A stretch of DNA of 64,000 bases from Actinoplanes couchii. Its GTDB lineage: Bacteria > Actinomycetota > Actinomycetes > Mycobacteriales > Micromonosporaceae. The DNA lies in NCBI RefSeq assembly GCF_016862075.1, contig NZ_BOMG01000099.1, positions 1 through 64,000 of the forward strand. Reading direction: 5' to 3'. Positions 7,308 to 15,655 of the stretch are shown here, piece by piece. The notes beneath the pieces were generated by a model, which was given only the letters and a program-made list of their open reading frames with translations, was not told the DNA's origin and made no database searches. Position 1 is the stretch's first letter, and each line of letters starts with the position of its first letter. The position numbers and the translations under genes are program-made.

Positions 7308-8060
7308 TCAAACATCAGCCGATCGGATCAGTTCCCGGATCGCGTCGCCGATCCCGGCCGGCAGGGCATACCGTTTCGACAGCCAGTCCAGGGTGAACCG
7401 GGCCGCCGGCACGTTGCCGTCGTAGCCGGGGACCATCGCGGCCAGCGGAAGACGGAAGGCCCGCTCCACCCGCCGGGCCGGATCGAAGGGATCCCGGTAC
7501 GGGAAGTCGCCGCCGTCCAGCCGGGACAGGGCGATCACGTCGTCGACCGCGCTCCCCTGGATCAGCCGGGACGCCGCCAGTCTCTCCCCGCGAAGTTCCC
7601 GGTGCAGTCCGACGTAGAGGCTCGTCAGAGCGTTGTTCAGGTGGAACTCCTCGGTATGGAACGGCTCCCGGGGGATCGACCGGCCCGACTCGGCCAGATC
7701 CTTCGGGGCGTCGTCACGTCTCCACACCACCCGCGCCCCGGAGAACGGGACGGTCCGCAACTCGGCTGCCGTGAACACCAGGTACTCCACGAAGACGCCG
7801 TCCGCGTAGAGCGCCTTGCGCCCGTTGCGGTCGTGATCGAACCGGTAGGTGATCGGGCCGGCGGCCTCCAGCCAGTCCGTCCGGTCCAGGTAACGCCACT
7901 TCGCACCCTCGTCGACGACCACGAAGAAGTCCAGATCGGAATGCTCGTCGACGCGGCCCCGCTGGGTGCCGCACGAACCCAGCCCCAGCAGACCCACCAC
8001 ATCCGGCCTGGACGCCAGCGTGCCGGCGATCTCGTCGAGTCTGCGCAGAACCGTGGTCAT
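7308..8060 (-). CDS. nucleotidyltransferase-domain protein
   Basis: A 250-residue protein with the polymerase-beta-like motif G-S-x3-G-x-R-x-DEHSDLDFFVVVD at about 27-48, giving the two catalytic acidic residues (SDLD) that bind metal. Later residues are mostly helical (HLNNALTSLYVGLHREL), as in antibiotic nucleotidyltransferases and related uncharacterised proteins. The ATG has GGAGG 4 nt upstream. Substrate is unknown. An aminoglycoside/lincosamide resistance role is possible by fold only. Confidence 0.75.
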   Translation of the reverse strand: MTTVLRRLDEIAGTLASRPDVVGLLGLGSCGTQRGRVDEHSDLDFFVVVDEGAKWRYLDRTDWLEAAGPITYRFDHDRNGRKALYADGVFVEYLVFTAAELRTVPFSGARVVWRRDDAPKDLAESGRSIPREPFHTEEFHLNNALTSLYVGLHRELRGERLAASRLIQGSAVDDVIALSRLDGGDFPYRDPFDPARRVERAFRLPLAAMVPGYDGNVPAARFTLDWLSKRYALPAGIGDAIRELIRSADV

Positions 8061-8169
8061 CGAACCTCCGCATCGGTATGGGTGGATCCATGAAGAGCAT
8101 CGCCGATGCGGGGCGCCGGCCCAAGCCCTGATGCCGTTCCCACCGGGGAACCGGTGTCATGATCACGGG

Positions 8170-8706
8170 GTGACAGCGGTCCATGTCGTGTACGCGCATC
8201 CCTCCCCGTCGTCGTTCACCCGGGAGGTGCTGGACGCGTTCGTGAGCGGGCTCCCGTCGTACACCGTGTCGGACCTCTATGCCTCCGGCTTCTCGCCGGT
8301 GATGACGGCGGCGGAGTATGCCGGGGCGGTGCCGCCCGACGTGCGCGCCGAGCAGGAGCTGCTGGACGCGGCCGACACGTGGGCGTTCGTCTATCCGGTG
8401 TGGTGGGCGGACTGCCCGGCGATCCTGAAGGGCTGGTTCGACCGCGTCCTGACCGTCGGCTGGGCGTACAAGCCGATGCGGTTGAACGTCGCCACCCGCG
8501 CACTGGTCCTGTGCACGGCCGGCCACCCCACCGAGACCCTGGAATCGTCAGGCGTCCTACCAGCGATGCGAACCGTGATGCTGACCGACCGGATCGGCCC
8601 ACGGGCCCACACCGCGTCGTTCCACGTGCTGGCCGGCCCGGACAAGGCCACACACCTGGAGACCGCGGCCGCTCTGGGGCGTTCCCTGGCAACACGGCCC
8701 GGCTGA
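8170..8706 (+). CDS. NAD(P)H:quinone oxidoreductase-like flavodoxin-fold protein
   Basis: A 178-residue protein of the NQO1/NQO2 (KefF/MdaB) group. It has the flavin-phosphate loop YAHPSPSSFTREVL near the start and the isoalloxazine-side motif FVYPVWWADCPAILKGWFDRVL (split as FVYPVWW and PAILKGWFDRV). It likely reduces quinones by two electrons at the expense of NAD(P)H in the cytoplasm. The GTG start is supported by homology of the N-terminus (TAVHVVYAHP); no strong Shine-Dalgarno site is seen. It is divergent from the nucleotidyltransferase gene across 109 bases. Confidence 0.85.
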   Translation: MTAVHVVYAHPSPSSFTREVLDAFVSGLPSYTVSDLYASGFSPVMTAAEYAGAVPPDVRAEQELLDAADTWAFVYPVWWADCPAILKGWFDRVLTVGWAYKPMRLNVATRALVLCTAGHPTETLESSGVLPAMRTVMLTDRIGPRAHTASFHVLAGPDKATHLETAAALGRSLATRPG

Positions 8707-8719
8707 GGACAGTCGAACT

Positions 8720-8734
8720 CCGGATTTTATCCGG
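8720..8734. promoter_or_regulatory. inverted repeat upstream of the SGNH hydrolase
   Basis: CCGGAT-TTT-ATCCGG is a perfect 6-bp-arm inverted repeat in an unusually AT-rich patch. It is either a weak terminator for the gene ending at 8706 or an operator for the gene starting at 8822. No T tract follows. Confidence 0.35.
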
Positions 8735-8821
8735 CGGTAACAATAAATTCACGCCGTTCTTTTTCTCGATGCGGCGATCTAGCCTCCGGTATCCCCCAGC
8801 TACGTCCCCCGGAGGCATTCG

Positions 8822-9553
8822 GTGCGTCAGACGACCGTCCTCGCCAGTGTTGTCAGTTCTGCTGTTCTCTCGTTCGGGCTTGCCGGGCCCGCTCATGCCG
8901 TCAGCGCCGTCGACTACGCCGCTCTCGGTGACTCCTACTCGTCCGGTGTCGGGGCCAGTGGGCAGTCCGGCTCGTGTCTGCGCAGCAACAACGCCTACGG
9001 GCCGCTGTGGGCGGCCGCCAACAGCCCGGCCTCGTTCCAGATCCTGGCGTGCAGCGGCGCCACCACCGACGACGTGCGCAGCACGCAGATCCCGGCTCTG
9101 AGCAGCGGCGCCGATCTGATCACCTGCTGGACCACCACCGACGCGAACTGCGCGGCCAAGGTCGACGCGGGTAAGACGTACGTGGCGAACACGCTGCCCG
9201 GCAAGCTCGACGCCACCTATGCCGCGATCAAGGCGAAGGCCCCGGGCGCCAAGGTGGTGGTGCTGTCGTACCCGCTGATCTACGCCTCCCCGGCGACCGG
9301 CTGCGCGCTGAGCACCGCGAAGCAGACCGCGATCAACGACGGCGCCCGGGTGCTGGACGAGAAGATCAAGGAGCGGGCGCAGGCGGCCGGGTTCGTCTAC
9401 TCCGAGGTGCGTGACGACTTCTCCGGGCACGAGATCTGCTCGCCGGACCCCTACCTCAACGGGGTGACGATCATTCCGGCGCAGAATTCGTACCACCCGA
9501 ACAACGCCGGTTACGCCAAGGGTTACCTGCCGGCGCTGTCCGGGTCGGCGTAA
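8822..9553 (+). CDS. secreted SGNH-family hydrolase lacking block III
   Basis: A 243-residue exported esterase/lipase-type protein. Residues 1-26 form a signal peptide ending AHA. Block I is GDSYSSG with nucleophile Ser38, and block V is NSYHPNNAGY with His225. The usual block III (T-x-GGND) that supplies the oxyanion-hole Asn is absent: after ADLIT (about residue 101) the chain goes straight to CWTTTDANC, as if about 15 residues were deleted in frame. Cysteines that normally bracket this region remain. GGAGG precedes the GTG start by 6 nt. It may be inactive or altered. Its end overlaps the convergent monooxygenase by 31 bases. Confidence 0.82.
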   Translation: MRQTTVLASVVSSAVLSFGLAGPAHAVSAVDYAALGDSYSSGVGASGQSGSCLRSNNAYGPLWAAANSPASFQILACSGATTDDVRSTQIPALSSGADLITCWTTTDANCAAKVDAGKTYVANTLPGKLDATYAAIKAKAPGAKVVVLSYPLIYASPATGCALSTAKQTAINDGARVLDEKIKERAQAAGFVYSEVRDDFSGHEICSPDPYLNGVTIIPAQNSYHPNNAGYAKGYLPALSGSA

Positions 9554-10599
9554 CGCGACATCGAGCGCAGCGCCAGCCGCGGCGGGGTCCAGCGCATCAC
9601 GGTGTTCCGTACCGCGATGGCCAAAGGGTTCTCCAGCTGCTGACCGAACCGTCCCACCATCCGTGACGCCCGCGCCACCTCCTGGCTCCGGGGCCGCCGC
9701 AGCCGGTCGTAGCCGGCGGGCCCGGCGGTGGCGAGCACGACGGCGTCCTCGATGGCCTGGTTGGCACCCTGACCGAGGTTCGGCGTCATCGCGTGGGCGG
9801 CATCGCCGAGAAGAACGACACGACCGTTGACGTACGACGGGAGGGGCGCACCGAGACACGCGAGGTCGTCCCGTAACACCGTGCCGGTCCCGGCGATCAG
9901 TGCCGGGATCGGCTCGTGCCAGCCGCGGAACCGGTCGTCGACCGCATCGGGCGCGGTGCCGGGCGCGGCGTTGACCGAGGCGAACCAGTAGACCCGCCCG
10001 TCGGACAGCGGCACGATGCCGAACTCGGCGCCCCGGCCCCAGGTGATCGCCGTGTCGAGCGCACCGTCCCAGACCGGGGTGACGCCCCGCCACGCGGTGA
10101 CCCCGTAGTGGACCGGGCCGGGCGCCGTGGGCCACAGCCGGCTCCGGACGACGCTGCGGATGCCGTCCGCACCGACCACCAGGTCCGCGGTGATCAGGTC
10201 GCCGCAGGTGACCACGCCGTCCGCCGTCACGTCGGTGACCGGTGTGCCGGTCCGCACCTCGACGCCGGCGGGCAGCGCGCCGAGCAGGATCTCGTGCAGG
10301 ACGGCCCGGTGGATCCCGTACGCCTCGACCGCCCCGGCCTCGATCCGGGCCAGCCAGCGCCCGTCGGACCGGCGGGTGCCTGCGGACGCGCCCGGCCGCC
10401 CACCGGCGCGGACCTCGGCACCGACCCCGAGCTCGTCGAGCCCGCGCAGCCCGTTGGCCTGCAGCACCAGCCCCGCACCGGCCGGCCGGAACGCGGCGGC
10501 CCGCTCCAGGATCGTCACCCGCCACCCCGCCCGGTGCAGGCCGAGGGCCGCGCTGAGCCCGCCGATACCGCCACCGACCACCACCGCGTGCCGTGTCAT
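9523..10599 (-). CDS. FAD-dependent monooxygenase
   Basis: A 358-residue flavoprotein hydroxylase of the PHBH/salicylate hydroxylase class. It has VVGGGIGGLSAALGLHRAGW at the N-terminus (Rossmann fold), VVGADGIRS mid-protein (DG motif) and VVLLGDAAHAMTPNLGQGANQAIEDA near 270-290 (GD motif). It would use NAD(P)H and O2 on an aromatic or similar substrate that cannot be named. ATG at 10599 has GGAG 6 nt upstream. A TetR remnant in opposite orientation begins within a few bases of this start, so the gene has probably lost its normal divergent regulator and part of its promoter. Confidence 0.85.
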   Translation of the reverse strand: MTRHAVVVGGGIGGLSAALGLHRAGWRVTILERAAAFRPAGAGLVLQANGLRGLDELGVGAEVRAGGRPGASAGTRRSDGRWLARIEAGAVEAYGIHRAVLHEILLGALPAGVEVRTGTPVTDVTADGVVTCGDLITADLVVGADGIRSVVRSRLWPTAPGPVHYGVTAWRGVTPVWDGALDTAITWGRGAEFGIVPLSDGRVYWFASVNAAPGTAPDAVDDRFRGWHEPIPALIAGTGTVLRDDLACLGAPLPSYVNGRVVLLGDAAHAMTPNLGQGANQAIEDAVVLATAGPAGYDRLRRPRSQEVARASRMVGRFGQQLENPLAIAVRNTVMRWTPPRLALRSMSRYADPDSAGR

Positions 10600-10606
10600 C
10601 ACCAAC

Positions 10607-10837
10607 TCCTTCTACAGCCTCACCCACCGGGCCGTCGACCGTCGCGCCGCCCTGCCGGAGGGCACCACCTCGGCCTACTTCCGCACCCGTAAGAGCCTGA
10701 TCGAAGCGGTGGTCCGGCGGATAGCCGACCTGGACGGCGTGGACCTGACCGGCGAAGACCTGGCCGGGGAGGAGGACCTGATCGCCGCGATCACCGCCGT
10801 GCTGCGCGGGATCACCGGGACAGCGGCTCCACTGTAG
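10607..10837 (+). pseudogene. remnant of a TetR-family regulator gene
   Basis: An open frame of 76 codons reads SLTHRAVDRRAALPEGTTSA then YFRTRKSLIEAVVRRIADL. This is the second half of a TetR DNA-binding domain plus the start of helix 4. There is no start codon or first helix, because the upstream sequence is the 5' end of the monooxygenase gene on the other strand. The frame stops at TAG 10835-10837 before most of the ligand domain. Such regulators commonly stand divergent to flavin monooxygenases, so this is read as a deletion scar. Confidence 0.75.
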
Positions 10838-10847
10838 AGTCGGCGTG

Positions 10848-11540
10848 ATGGGAGAAGTCTCGGTCCGGTTCCTCGCGGGGGAAGCCGACACCGGCACACT
10901 GCGCAGGCTGTATGACAGCGTGTTCACACTGAGTTTCGTGGCCGCCGAGCGTGAGCCGTTCGAGCGGCTGACCCGGGTGCTGGCCGCCGACGAGCTACGC
11001 GGAGCGGTCGCGCTGACCCCGGACGGCGAGCCGGTGGGAGCCCTGTTCCTGGAGTGGTTCGCCGACATCCGGGCCGGGCTGCTCTGCTATTTCGCGGTCC
11101 GCCCCGATCTGCGCGACGGGGGCATCGGCCGCCGTCTGATCGCCGAGGCCACCCCGCGCTGGCGGACCGGGTTACGGCCGCGGGTCGTCTTCGCCGAGGC
11201 CGGTGACCCGACTGTGCACGGCGGCGGCGAACACACCGGGGACGGCGACGCGCGCCTGCGGATGTATGCGGGGTTCGGCGCCAGCCGTCTGCCGCTCCCC
11301 TATCTGATGCCCGAACTGTCCCCGGGCACCGGCCGGGCCGCCGATCTGCTGCTGCTGGTCGCCGAGACGGACCCGCCGTCCGACCGGATCCGGGGTGATC
11401 TGGTCGAGGGCTTCCTGACGCGGTACTTCGCCCGGCAGGAGGGCCACGTCGACCCGGACGACGACAGTCGCCTCAAGGAACTCCTGGCCCGGTGCCGGGA
11501 GACCGAGTTCCTGCCGCTGCTGCCGCTCTCCGGCGAGTGA
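10848..11540 (+). CDS. GNAT-family N-acetyltransferase-like protein
   Basis: A 230-residue protein with GNAT features. A beta strand YFAVRPDLRDGGIGRRLIAEA near 85-105 (20 of these residues matter most around DGGIGRRL) forms the acetyl-CoA pyrophosphate loop, and RMYAGFGASRL follows near 140. Substrate is unknown. GTG at 10845 directly precedes the chosen ATG. No strong Shine-Dalgarno site is seen. Its TGA overlaps the GTG of the histidine kinase (GTGA), linking it to the two-component system. Confidence 0.75.
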   Translation: MGEVSVRFLAGEADTGTLRRLYDSVFTLSFVAAEREPFERLTRVLAADELRGAVALTPDGEPVGALFLEWFADIRAGLLCYFAVRPDLRDGGIGRRLIAEATPRWRTGLRPRVVFAEAGDPTVHGGGEHTGDGDARLRMYAGFGASRLPLPYLMPELSPGTGRAADLLLLVAETDPPSDRIRGDLVEGFLTRYFARQEGHVDPDDDSRLKELLARCRETEFLPLLPLSGE

Positions 11541-12691
11541 CCGTCCGCTACCTCCTGGGGTCGCTGCTCTCCGCGGTCGTCACGCTGGCCGGGCTGCCGT
11601 TGTGGCCGGTGCCGCGACTGGCCCGATTCTGGGCGGCCCGGCACCGGAGCCGGGCCACCCGGGTGCTCGCCGGGAGCGGGAGCCCGCCGCGGCAGGCCGA
11701 CGCCGGCGCCGACGGTGACGGTGACGGTGAACGCACCGCGCGGGCCGTGCTGTGGCTGCCGGTGCACGTCGTCACCGGGCTGGTCCTCGGGCTGCCTGCC
11801 CTGCTCTGCGTGGGCAACATCGTGGTCGCCTCGATCGCCACACCGCTGTGGTGGGCGTTCCCGTTGGCGGACCGGCCCCGGTTGTTCGTCGACATTCCGG
11901 TGCCGGACTGGACCACCGCGCTCACTCTCGGCCCGCTGCAGATCGTCCTGCTGCTGGCGGTGGCCCGCTGGGTGCTGCCGCCATTGGCGCGGCTGCACGC
12001 CCGGATCTGCGTGGCGGTGCTGTCGTACCGGACGAACGAGCAGCTGGCCGACCGGGTGGCGGTGCTGACCCGGACCCGCGCGGAGGTCCTCGACGCCCAT
12101 GGCGCGGAGTTGCGCCGGATCGAGCGGGATCTGCACGACGGGACACAGGCGCGGCTGGTGGCGATCGCGATGCGGCTGGCCGTGGCCCGGGACGCGTTCA
12201 CCGACGTGCCCCGGGACGATGCTTTCGTCGAAGGGCTGATCCGGGAGGCGCACGAGGGGGTCGAGGAGGCGATGGCCGAGCTGCGGACGGTGATCCGCTC
12301 GGTGTACCCGCCGATCCTCGCCGACCGGGGGCTGGACGGGGCGCTGACCGCGGTGACCGCCGGATGCGCGGTGCCGGTCAAGCTCGAACTCGGGGACCTG
12401 GAGCGGGTTCCGGCGGCGGTCGCGGCGGTCGCCTACTTCACCGTGGCGGAGGCGCTCACGAATGTCAGCAAGCACAGTGGAGCCACCGGGGCGGGCGTCC
12501 GCGCCGGGCGTACGGCAGACAGGTTGTCGCTCGTGATCTGCGACAACGGACACGGCGGCGCTGACGACCGGCAGGGCACCGGCCTCGCCGGGATCCGGCG
12601 GCGGGTGTCGGCGCTGGACGGCACCGCGACCGTCGACAGCCCGGCGGGCGGGCCGACCACCGTCACCGTGGAGCTGCCGTGCGGGTGGTGA
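11537..12691 (+). CDS. sensor histidine kinase, NarL/DesK type
   Basis: A 384-residue membrane kinase. Hydrophobic segments lie at about 5-24, 72-104 and 128-150. A short Asp/Gly-rich loop (about 55-65) is coded by GACGGT repeats. The HisKA_3 phospho-acceptor is His200 in RIERDLHDGTQARL, and an HATPase_c domain has the N-box EALTNVSKHSGA and the G-box DNGHGG. It overlaps the acetyltransferase stop by GTGA and the response regulator start by 13 bases. The convergent ABC exporter genes are a plausible target by analogy with BceRS-type modules, but its signal is unknown. Confidence 0.9.
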   Translation: MTVRYLLGSLLSAVVTLAGLPLWPVPRLARFWAARHRSRATRVLAGSGSPPRQADAGADGDGDGERTARAVLWLPVHVVTGLVLGLPALLCVGNIVVASIATPLWWAFPLADRPRLFVDIPVPDWTTALTLGPLQIVLLLAVARWVLPPLARLHARICVAVLSYRTNEQLADRVAVLTRTRAEVLDAHGAELRRIERDLHDGTQARLVAIAMRLAVARDAFTDVPRDDAFVEGLIREAHEGVEEAMAELRTVIRSVYPPILADRGLDGALTAVTAGCAVPVKLELGDLERVPAAVAAVAYFTVAEALTNVSKHSGATGAGVRAGRTADRLSLVICDNGHGGADDRQGTGLAGIRRRVSALDGTATVDSPAGGPTTVTVELPCGW

Positions 12692-13323
12692 TCGCCGAGG
12701 ACAACGTGCTGCTCTCGACGGGTCTGGAGCTGCTGCTGGGCCGGGCCGGGTTCCAGGTCGCGGCGGTCGCCACCGACGGTGACGGGTTCGTGGCCGCGGT
12801 GCGCGAGCACCGGCCGGACGTCACGATCGTCGACGTGCGGCTGCCTCCGACGTTCCGCGACGAGGGGATCCGGGCCGCGCTGCGGGCCCGCCGGGAGACG
12901 CCGGGCCTGCCGGTGCTGGTGCTATCGCAGTACGTCGAGCAGCAGTACGCCGCCGAGTTGCTGGCCACCTCCGGCGGCGGTGTCGGTTACCTGCTCAAGG
13001 ACCGGGTCAGCCGGGTGGACGGTTTTGTCGACGCGCTGCGCCGGGTCGCCGCGGGCGGTACCGCGATGGACCCGGAGGTGATCGCAGCCCTGGTCCAGCG
13101 GGCCGGCGACCCGATCGCCGTCCTCACCGCGCGGGAGCGTGAGGTGCTCGCCCTGATGGCGCAGGGCCTGGACAACACCGCCATCGGGCAGCGCCTGGGG
13201 ATCACCGACAACGCGATCCACAAGCACGTCGGCAACATCTTCGCCAAGCTGGGCCTGGCCGTCTCGGACAGCGGCCACCGCCGGGTCCTGGCAGTCCTGG
13301 CCTACCTCAACGCCGCCCGGTAA
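12679..13323 (+). CDS. LuxR/NarL-family response regulator
   Basis: A 214-residue two-component regulator. The receiver domain has Asp8 and the phospho-acceptor Asp52 (TIVDVRLPP). The C-terminal HTH (about 148-205) contains LTAREREVLALMAQGLDNTA. The GTG start lies inside the kinase gene, so the pair is co-translated. Its 3' end overlaps the convergent ABC permease by 17 bases. Confidence 0.93.
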   Translation: MRVVIAEDNVLLSTGLELLLGRAGFQVAAVATDGDGFVAAVREHRPDVTIVDVRLPPTFRDEGIRAALRARRETPGLPVLVLSQYVEQQYAAELLATSGGGVGYLLKDRVSRVDGFVDALRRVAAGGTAMDPEVIAALVQRAGDPIAVLTAREREVLALMAQGLDNTAIGQRLGITDNAIHKHVGNIFAKLGLAVSDSGHRRVLAVLAYLNAAR

Positions 13324-15655
13324 GAATTCGGGCCGGGGTCATCACCGCGGCCCGGCCGAGCAGCGCCGCCGCCGCGACGATGCCGAGAGCGAGCGGCGGC
13401 GGTACGACCGGAACCGGTGACCCGGTCAGCGCGAGACCGGTTCCGATCAGTGCCGGCGTCACCGCCACCGCTCCGACGGCCACGGCGGTGACGACGACGA
13501 TCCGGGCCTCGCCGCGCATCATCGCCAGCACCTGCGCCCGGGTCGCCCCGACCTGCCGGAGCAGCGTGAACTCCGGAACCCGCGCAACCGTCGCGGTCAC
13601 CAGCGTGTTCCCGACCGCGATCGCCAGGTATCCGAGCAGCACCGCGTTGAGCAGCACCCCGGCCCCGGCGTCCCCGCCGTCCCCCGCGACGTCGGGCCAG
13701 GTGGAACCGATCCGGACGGTCGGCAGATGCGCGACGGCCGAGCGCGGAGAACCGGCGCCGGCGACCAGCAGGGCGTCGTCCAGACGGTCGGTGACGTGGT
13801 CCAGGACCACGGCGTGCGGCAGGACGACGTCCCCGAATCCAAGCCCCCGTTCGTAGACCGCCACCACCACCGGCGTGATCGGCGTGCCGTCGCCGAGACG
13901 CAGAGTGACGGGATCACCGAGCCCGGCGCTGAGGGTGTCCGCCGCCGCCCGGCTCAGTGCCACGGTTCCGGTCCGTAGCCCGGCAATGTCACCGTCGGTC
14001 ACCCCGAGATCGAGGGTCTCCGGGACGAGGTCGGCCCCCAGCGCCGGGTAGTGCACGATCTGCGGACTGCCGTCGTCGGTGAAAATCGCCGTCACCCGGC
14101 TGCGGACGACGGGCGTCACCGCCCCGGCGCCCGGAACCGCTCGCACCAGATCCGCGACGTCCGGCGACAGACCGGCCGTGGTCGACGTGACGACGTGCCC
14201 GGCGAGCAGCCCGTCGGTGGCCTGCTGCCGGGCGGCGGCCGCGGTGGTGGTCCCGCTGAACAGCTGCCCGGCGGCCAGGATCACCCCGATGACCAGTGGG
14301 ATCGTGGCGGCCGCGAGTCGCCGGGACTCGGCGCGGGCGTTCGCGGCGGCCAGGAATCCGCCCACCTCGGACCGCCGGTTCACCCACCGCCCCAGCACCG
14401 CGACGACCCCGCCGACCAGCCACGGCCCGAGCAGCAGCACCGCGAACAGCAGCACGAACGCCGAGAAGGCCGCGCCCTCCGCACTCCCGGCGAACGCCAT
14501 GACCAGCCCGGCCGGCACCAGCAGCAGTCCGGCGATCATCCGCGCCCGCCCGGGCCGCCGCTCCGGTTCCGCGGGCCTGCGCCGGGCCGCACCCCGAGCC
14601 GCGATCCAGCCCCCGAGCAGGGCGGAGAGCAGACACAACCCCATTGCCGCCGGTACGGGTGACAGGCTCACCCTCAGCCCGAAACCATCCGGCAGCGCTC
14701 CGGCCCGGACAAAACCCGCGGTCAGCAGCAGACTCAGCCCGATCCCCGGCAGCACGCCGAGCACCGCCCCGAGCGCACCCACCACCGCGGTCTCGGCCAG
14801 GATCATCCGCAGCACCTGCCGCGGGGTGGCGCCGACCGCCCGGAGCACGGTGAACTCCGGCAGCCGGCGGCGGACCGAGAGCGCGACGGTGCTCGCCACC
14901 ACGATCAGGATCACCAGGAGCATGCTGCCGCCGAACGCCAGGGCCAGTTCGCCGAGGAACGCCCGGGCGGTGCCGACGTCGAGGCGTTCGGCCGTGCCCC
15001 GCTCGTCCCCGGAGTACACGACCAGGCCGGGCCCGGCGACGTCGACCGGCCCGTCGGCCAGCACCCCGATGGTGTCCACCCGGTCCGGGCGCCCGGTCAG
15101 CTCCCGGGCCCGGTCGTCGGTGAAGAACACCGCGGGCCGGTCCACGATCCCGGTCACCCGGTAGTCCGCGACCGTCGTCCCGGTCACCAGCCGGACCGTC
15201 CCGCCGAGCCGTCCGGCCATGCCGGGCCCGAGCGCCACCTCGTCCGGTCCGGCCGGAGCGGCACCGCTGACCAGCGCATACCCGCCGAGCGCCGTCGACG
15301 CCCAGCCGTGCCCGGACAGCGCGGCCCCGGACTCCAGCACGGTCACCGGCACGCTGACGTCACCGATCGCCGCGCGCACACCGGGCAGCCGGGCGACGTC
15401 GGCGGCCAGGCTCGCCGGCAGGGTGGCCCGCTCCGGGAACCGGGGATCCACGTCGTCGGCCAGCGGCAACGTCTGCGGGGCGCCGATCACCAGGTCGGCG
15501 GCCCGGTACCGGTCCGGCGGGACGACCGAGCGCACACTGCTCTCCAGCAGGATCCCGCAGGCCGTGAGCACCGCGGATCCGCACAGCACCGCGAGGAACG
15601 CCGCGACGAAACCGCTGCGCCGGGCCCGGACGGTGCTCCAGGCCAGCCGGATCAC
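13307..15655 (-). CDS. FtsX-family ABC transporter permease
   Basis: A 782-residue permease with two FtsX/MacB repeats. Each repeat has a membrane segment, a large extracytoplasmic domain and three membrane segments ending near TVALSVRRRLPEFTVLRAVG (first) and VARVPEFTLLRQVGATRAQV (second). These proteins export peptides or lipoproteins or act mechanically, powered by a partner ATPase. The start overlaps the ATPase stop by ATGA. The neighbouring kinase/regulator pair suggests stress-induced export, for instance of membrane-active peptides, but the substrate is not shown. Confidence 0.9.
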   Translation of the reverse strand: MIRLAWSTVRARRSGFVAAFLAVLCGSAVLTACGILLESSVRSVVPPDRYRAADLVIGAPQTLPLADDVDPRFPERATLPASLAADVARLPGVRAAIGDVSVPVTVLESGAALSGHGWASTALGGYALVSGAAPAGPDEVALGPGMAGRLGGTVRLVTGTTVADYRVTGIVDRPAVFFTDDRARELTGRPDRVDTIGVLADGPVDVAGPGLVVYSGDERGTAERLDVGTARAFLGELALAFGGSMLLVILIVVASTVALSVRRRLPEFTVLRAVGATPRQVLRMILAETAVVGALGAVLGVLPGIGLSLLLTAGFVRAGALPDGFGLRVSLSPVPAAMGLCLLSALLGGWIAARGAARRRPAEPERRPGRARMIAGLLLVPAGLVMAFAGSAEGAAFSAFVLLFAVLLLGPWLVGGVVAVLGRWVNRRSEVGGFLAAANARAESRRLAAATIPLVIGVILAAGQLFSGTTTAAAARQQATDGLLAGHVVTSTTAGLSPDVADLVRAVPGAGAVTPVVRSRVTAIFTDDGSPQIVHYPALGADLVPETLDLGVTDGDIAGLRTGTVALSRAAADTLSAGLGDPVTLRLGDGTPITPVVVAVYERGLGFGDVVLPHAVVLDHVTDRLDDALLVAGAGSPRSAVAHLPTVRIGSTWPDVAGDGGDAGAGVLLNAVLLGYLAIAVGNTLVTATVARVPEFTLLRQVGATRAQVLAMMRGEARIVVVTAVAVGAVAVTPALIGTGLALTGSPVPVVPPPLALGIVAAAALLGRAAVMTPARILTGRR

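Noticed and set aside
6751..8060. Prophage remnant
   Set aside because: The holin-like protein is the only phage-type feature. No integrase, lysin, capsid or attachment repeats were seen.
8216..11068. 950-codon open frame on the minus strand across several genes
   Set aside because: It runs antisense to the quinone reductase and SGNH genes and out of frame with the monooxygenase; composition is low-complexity Arg/Ala/Gly.
11172..12553. Minus-strand open frames opposite the acetyltransferase and histidine kinase
   Set aside because: They are shadows of genes with clear GNAT and HisKA_3/HATPase motifs, and lack domains and ribosome binding sites.
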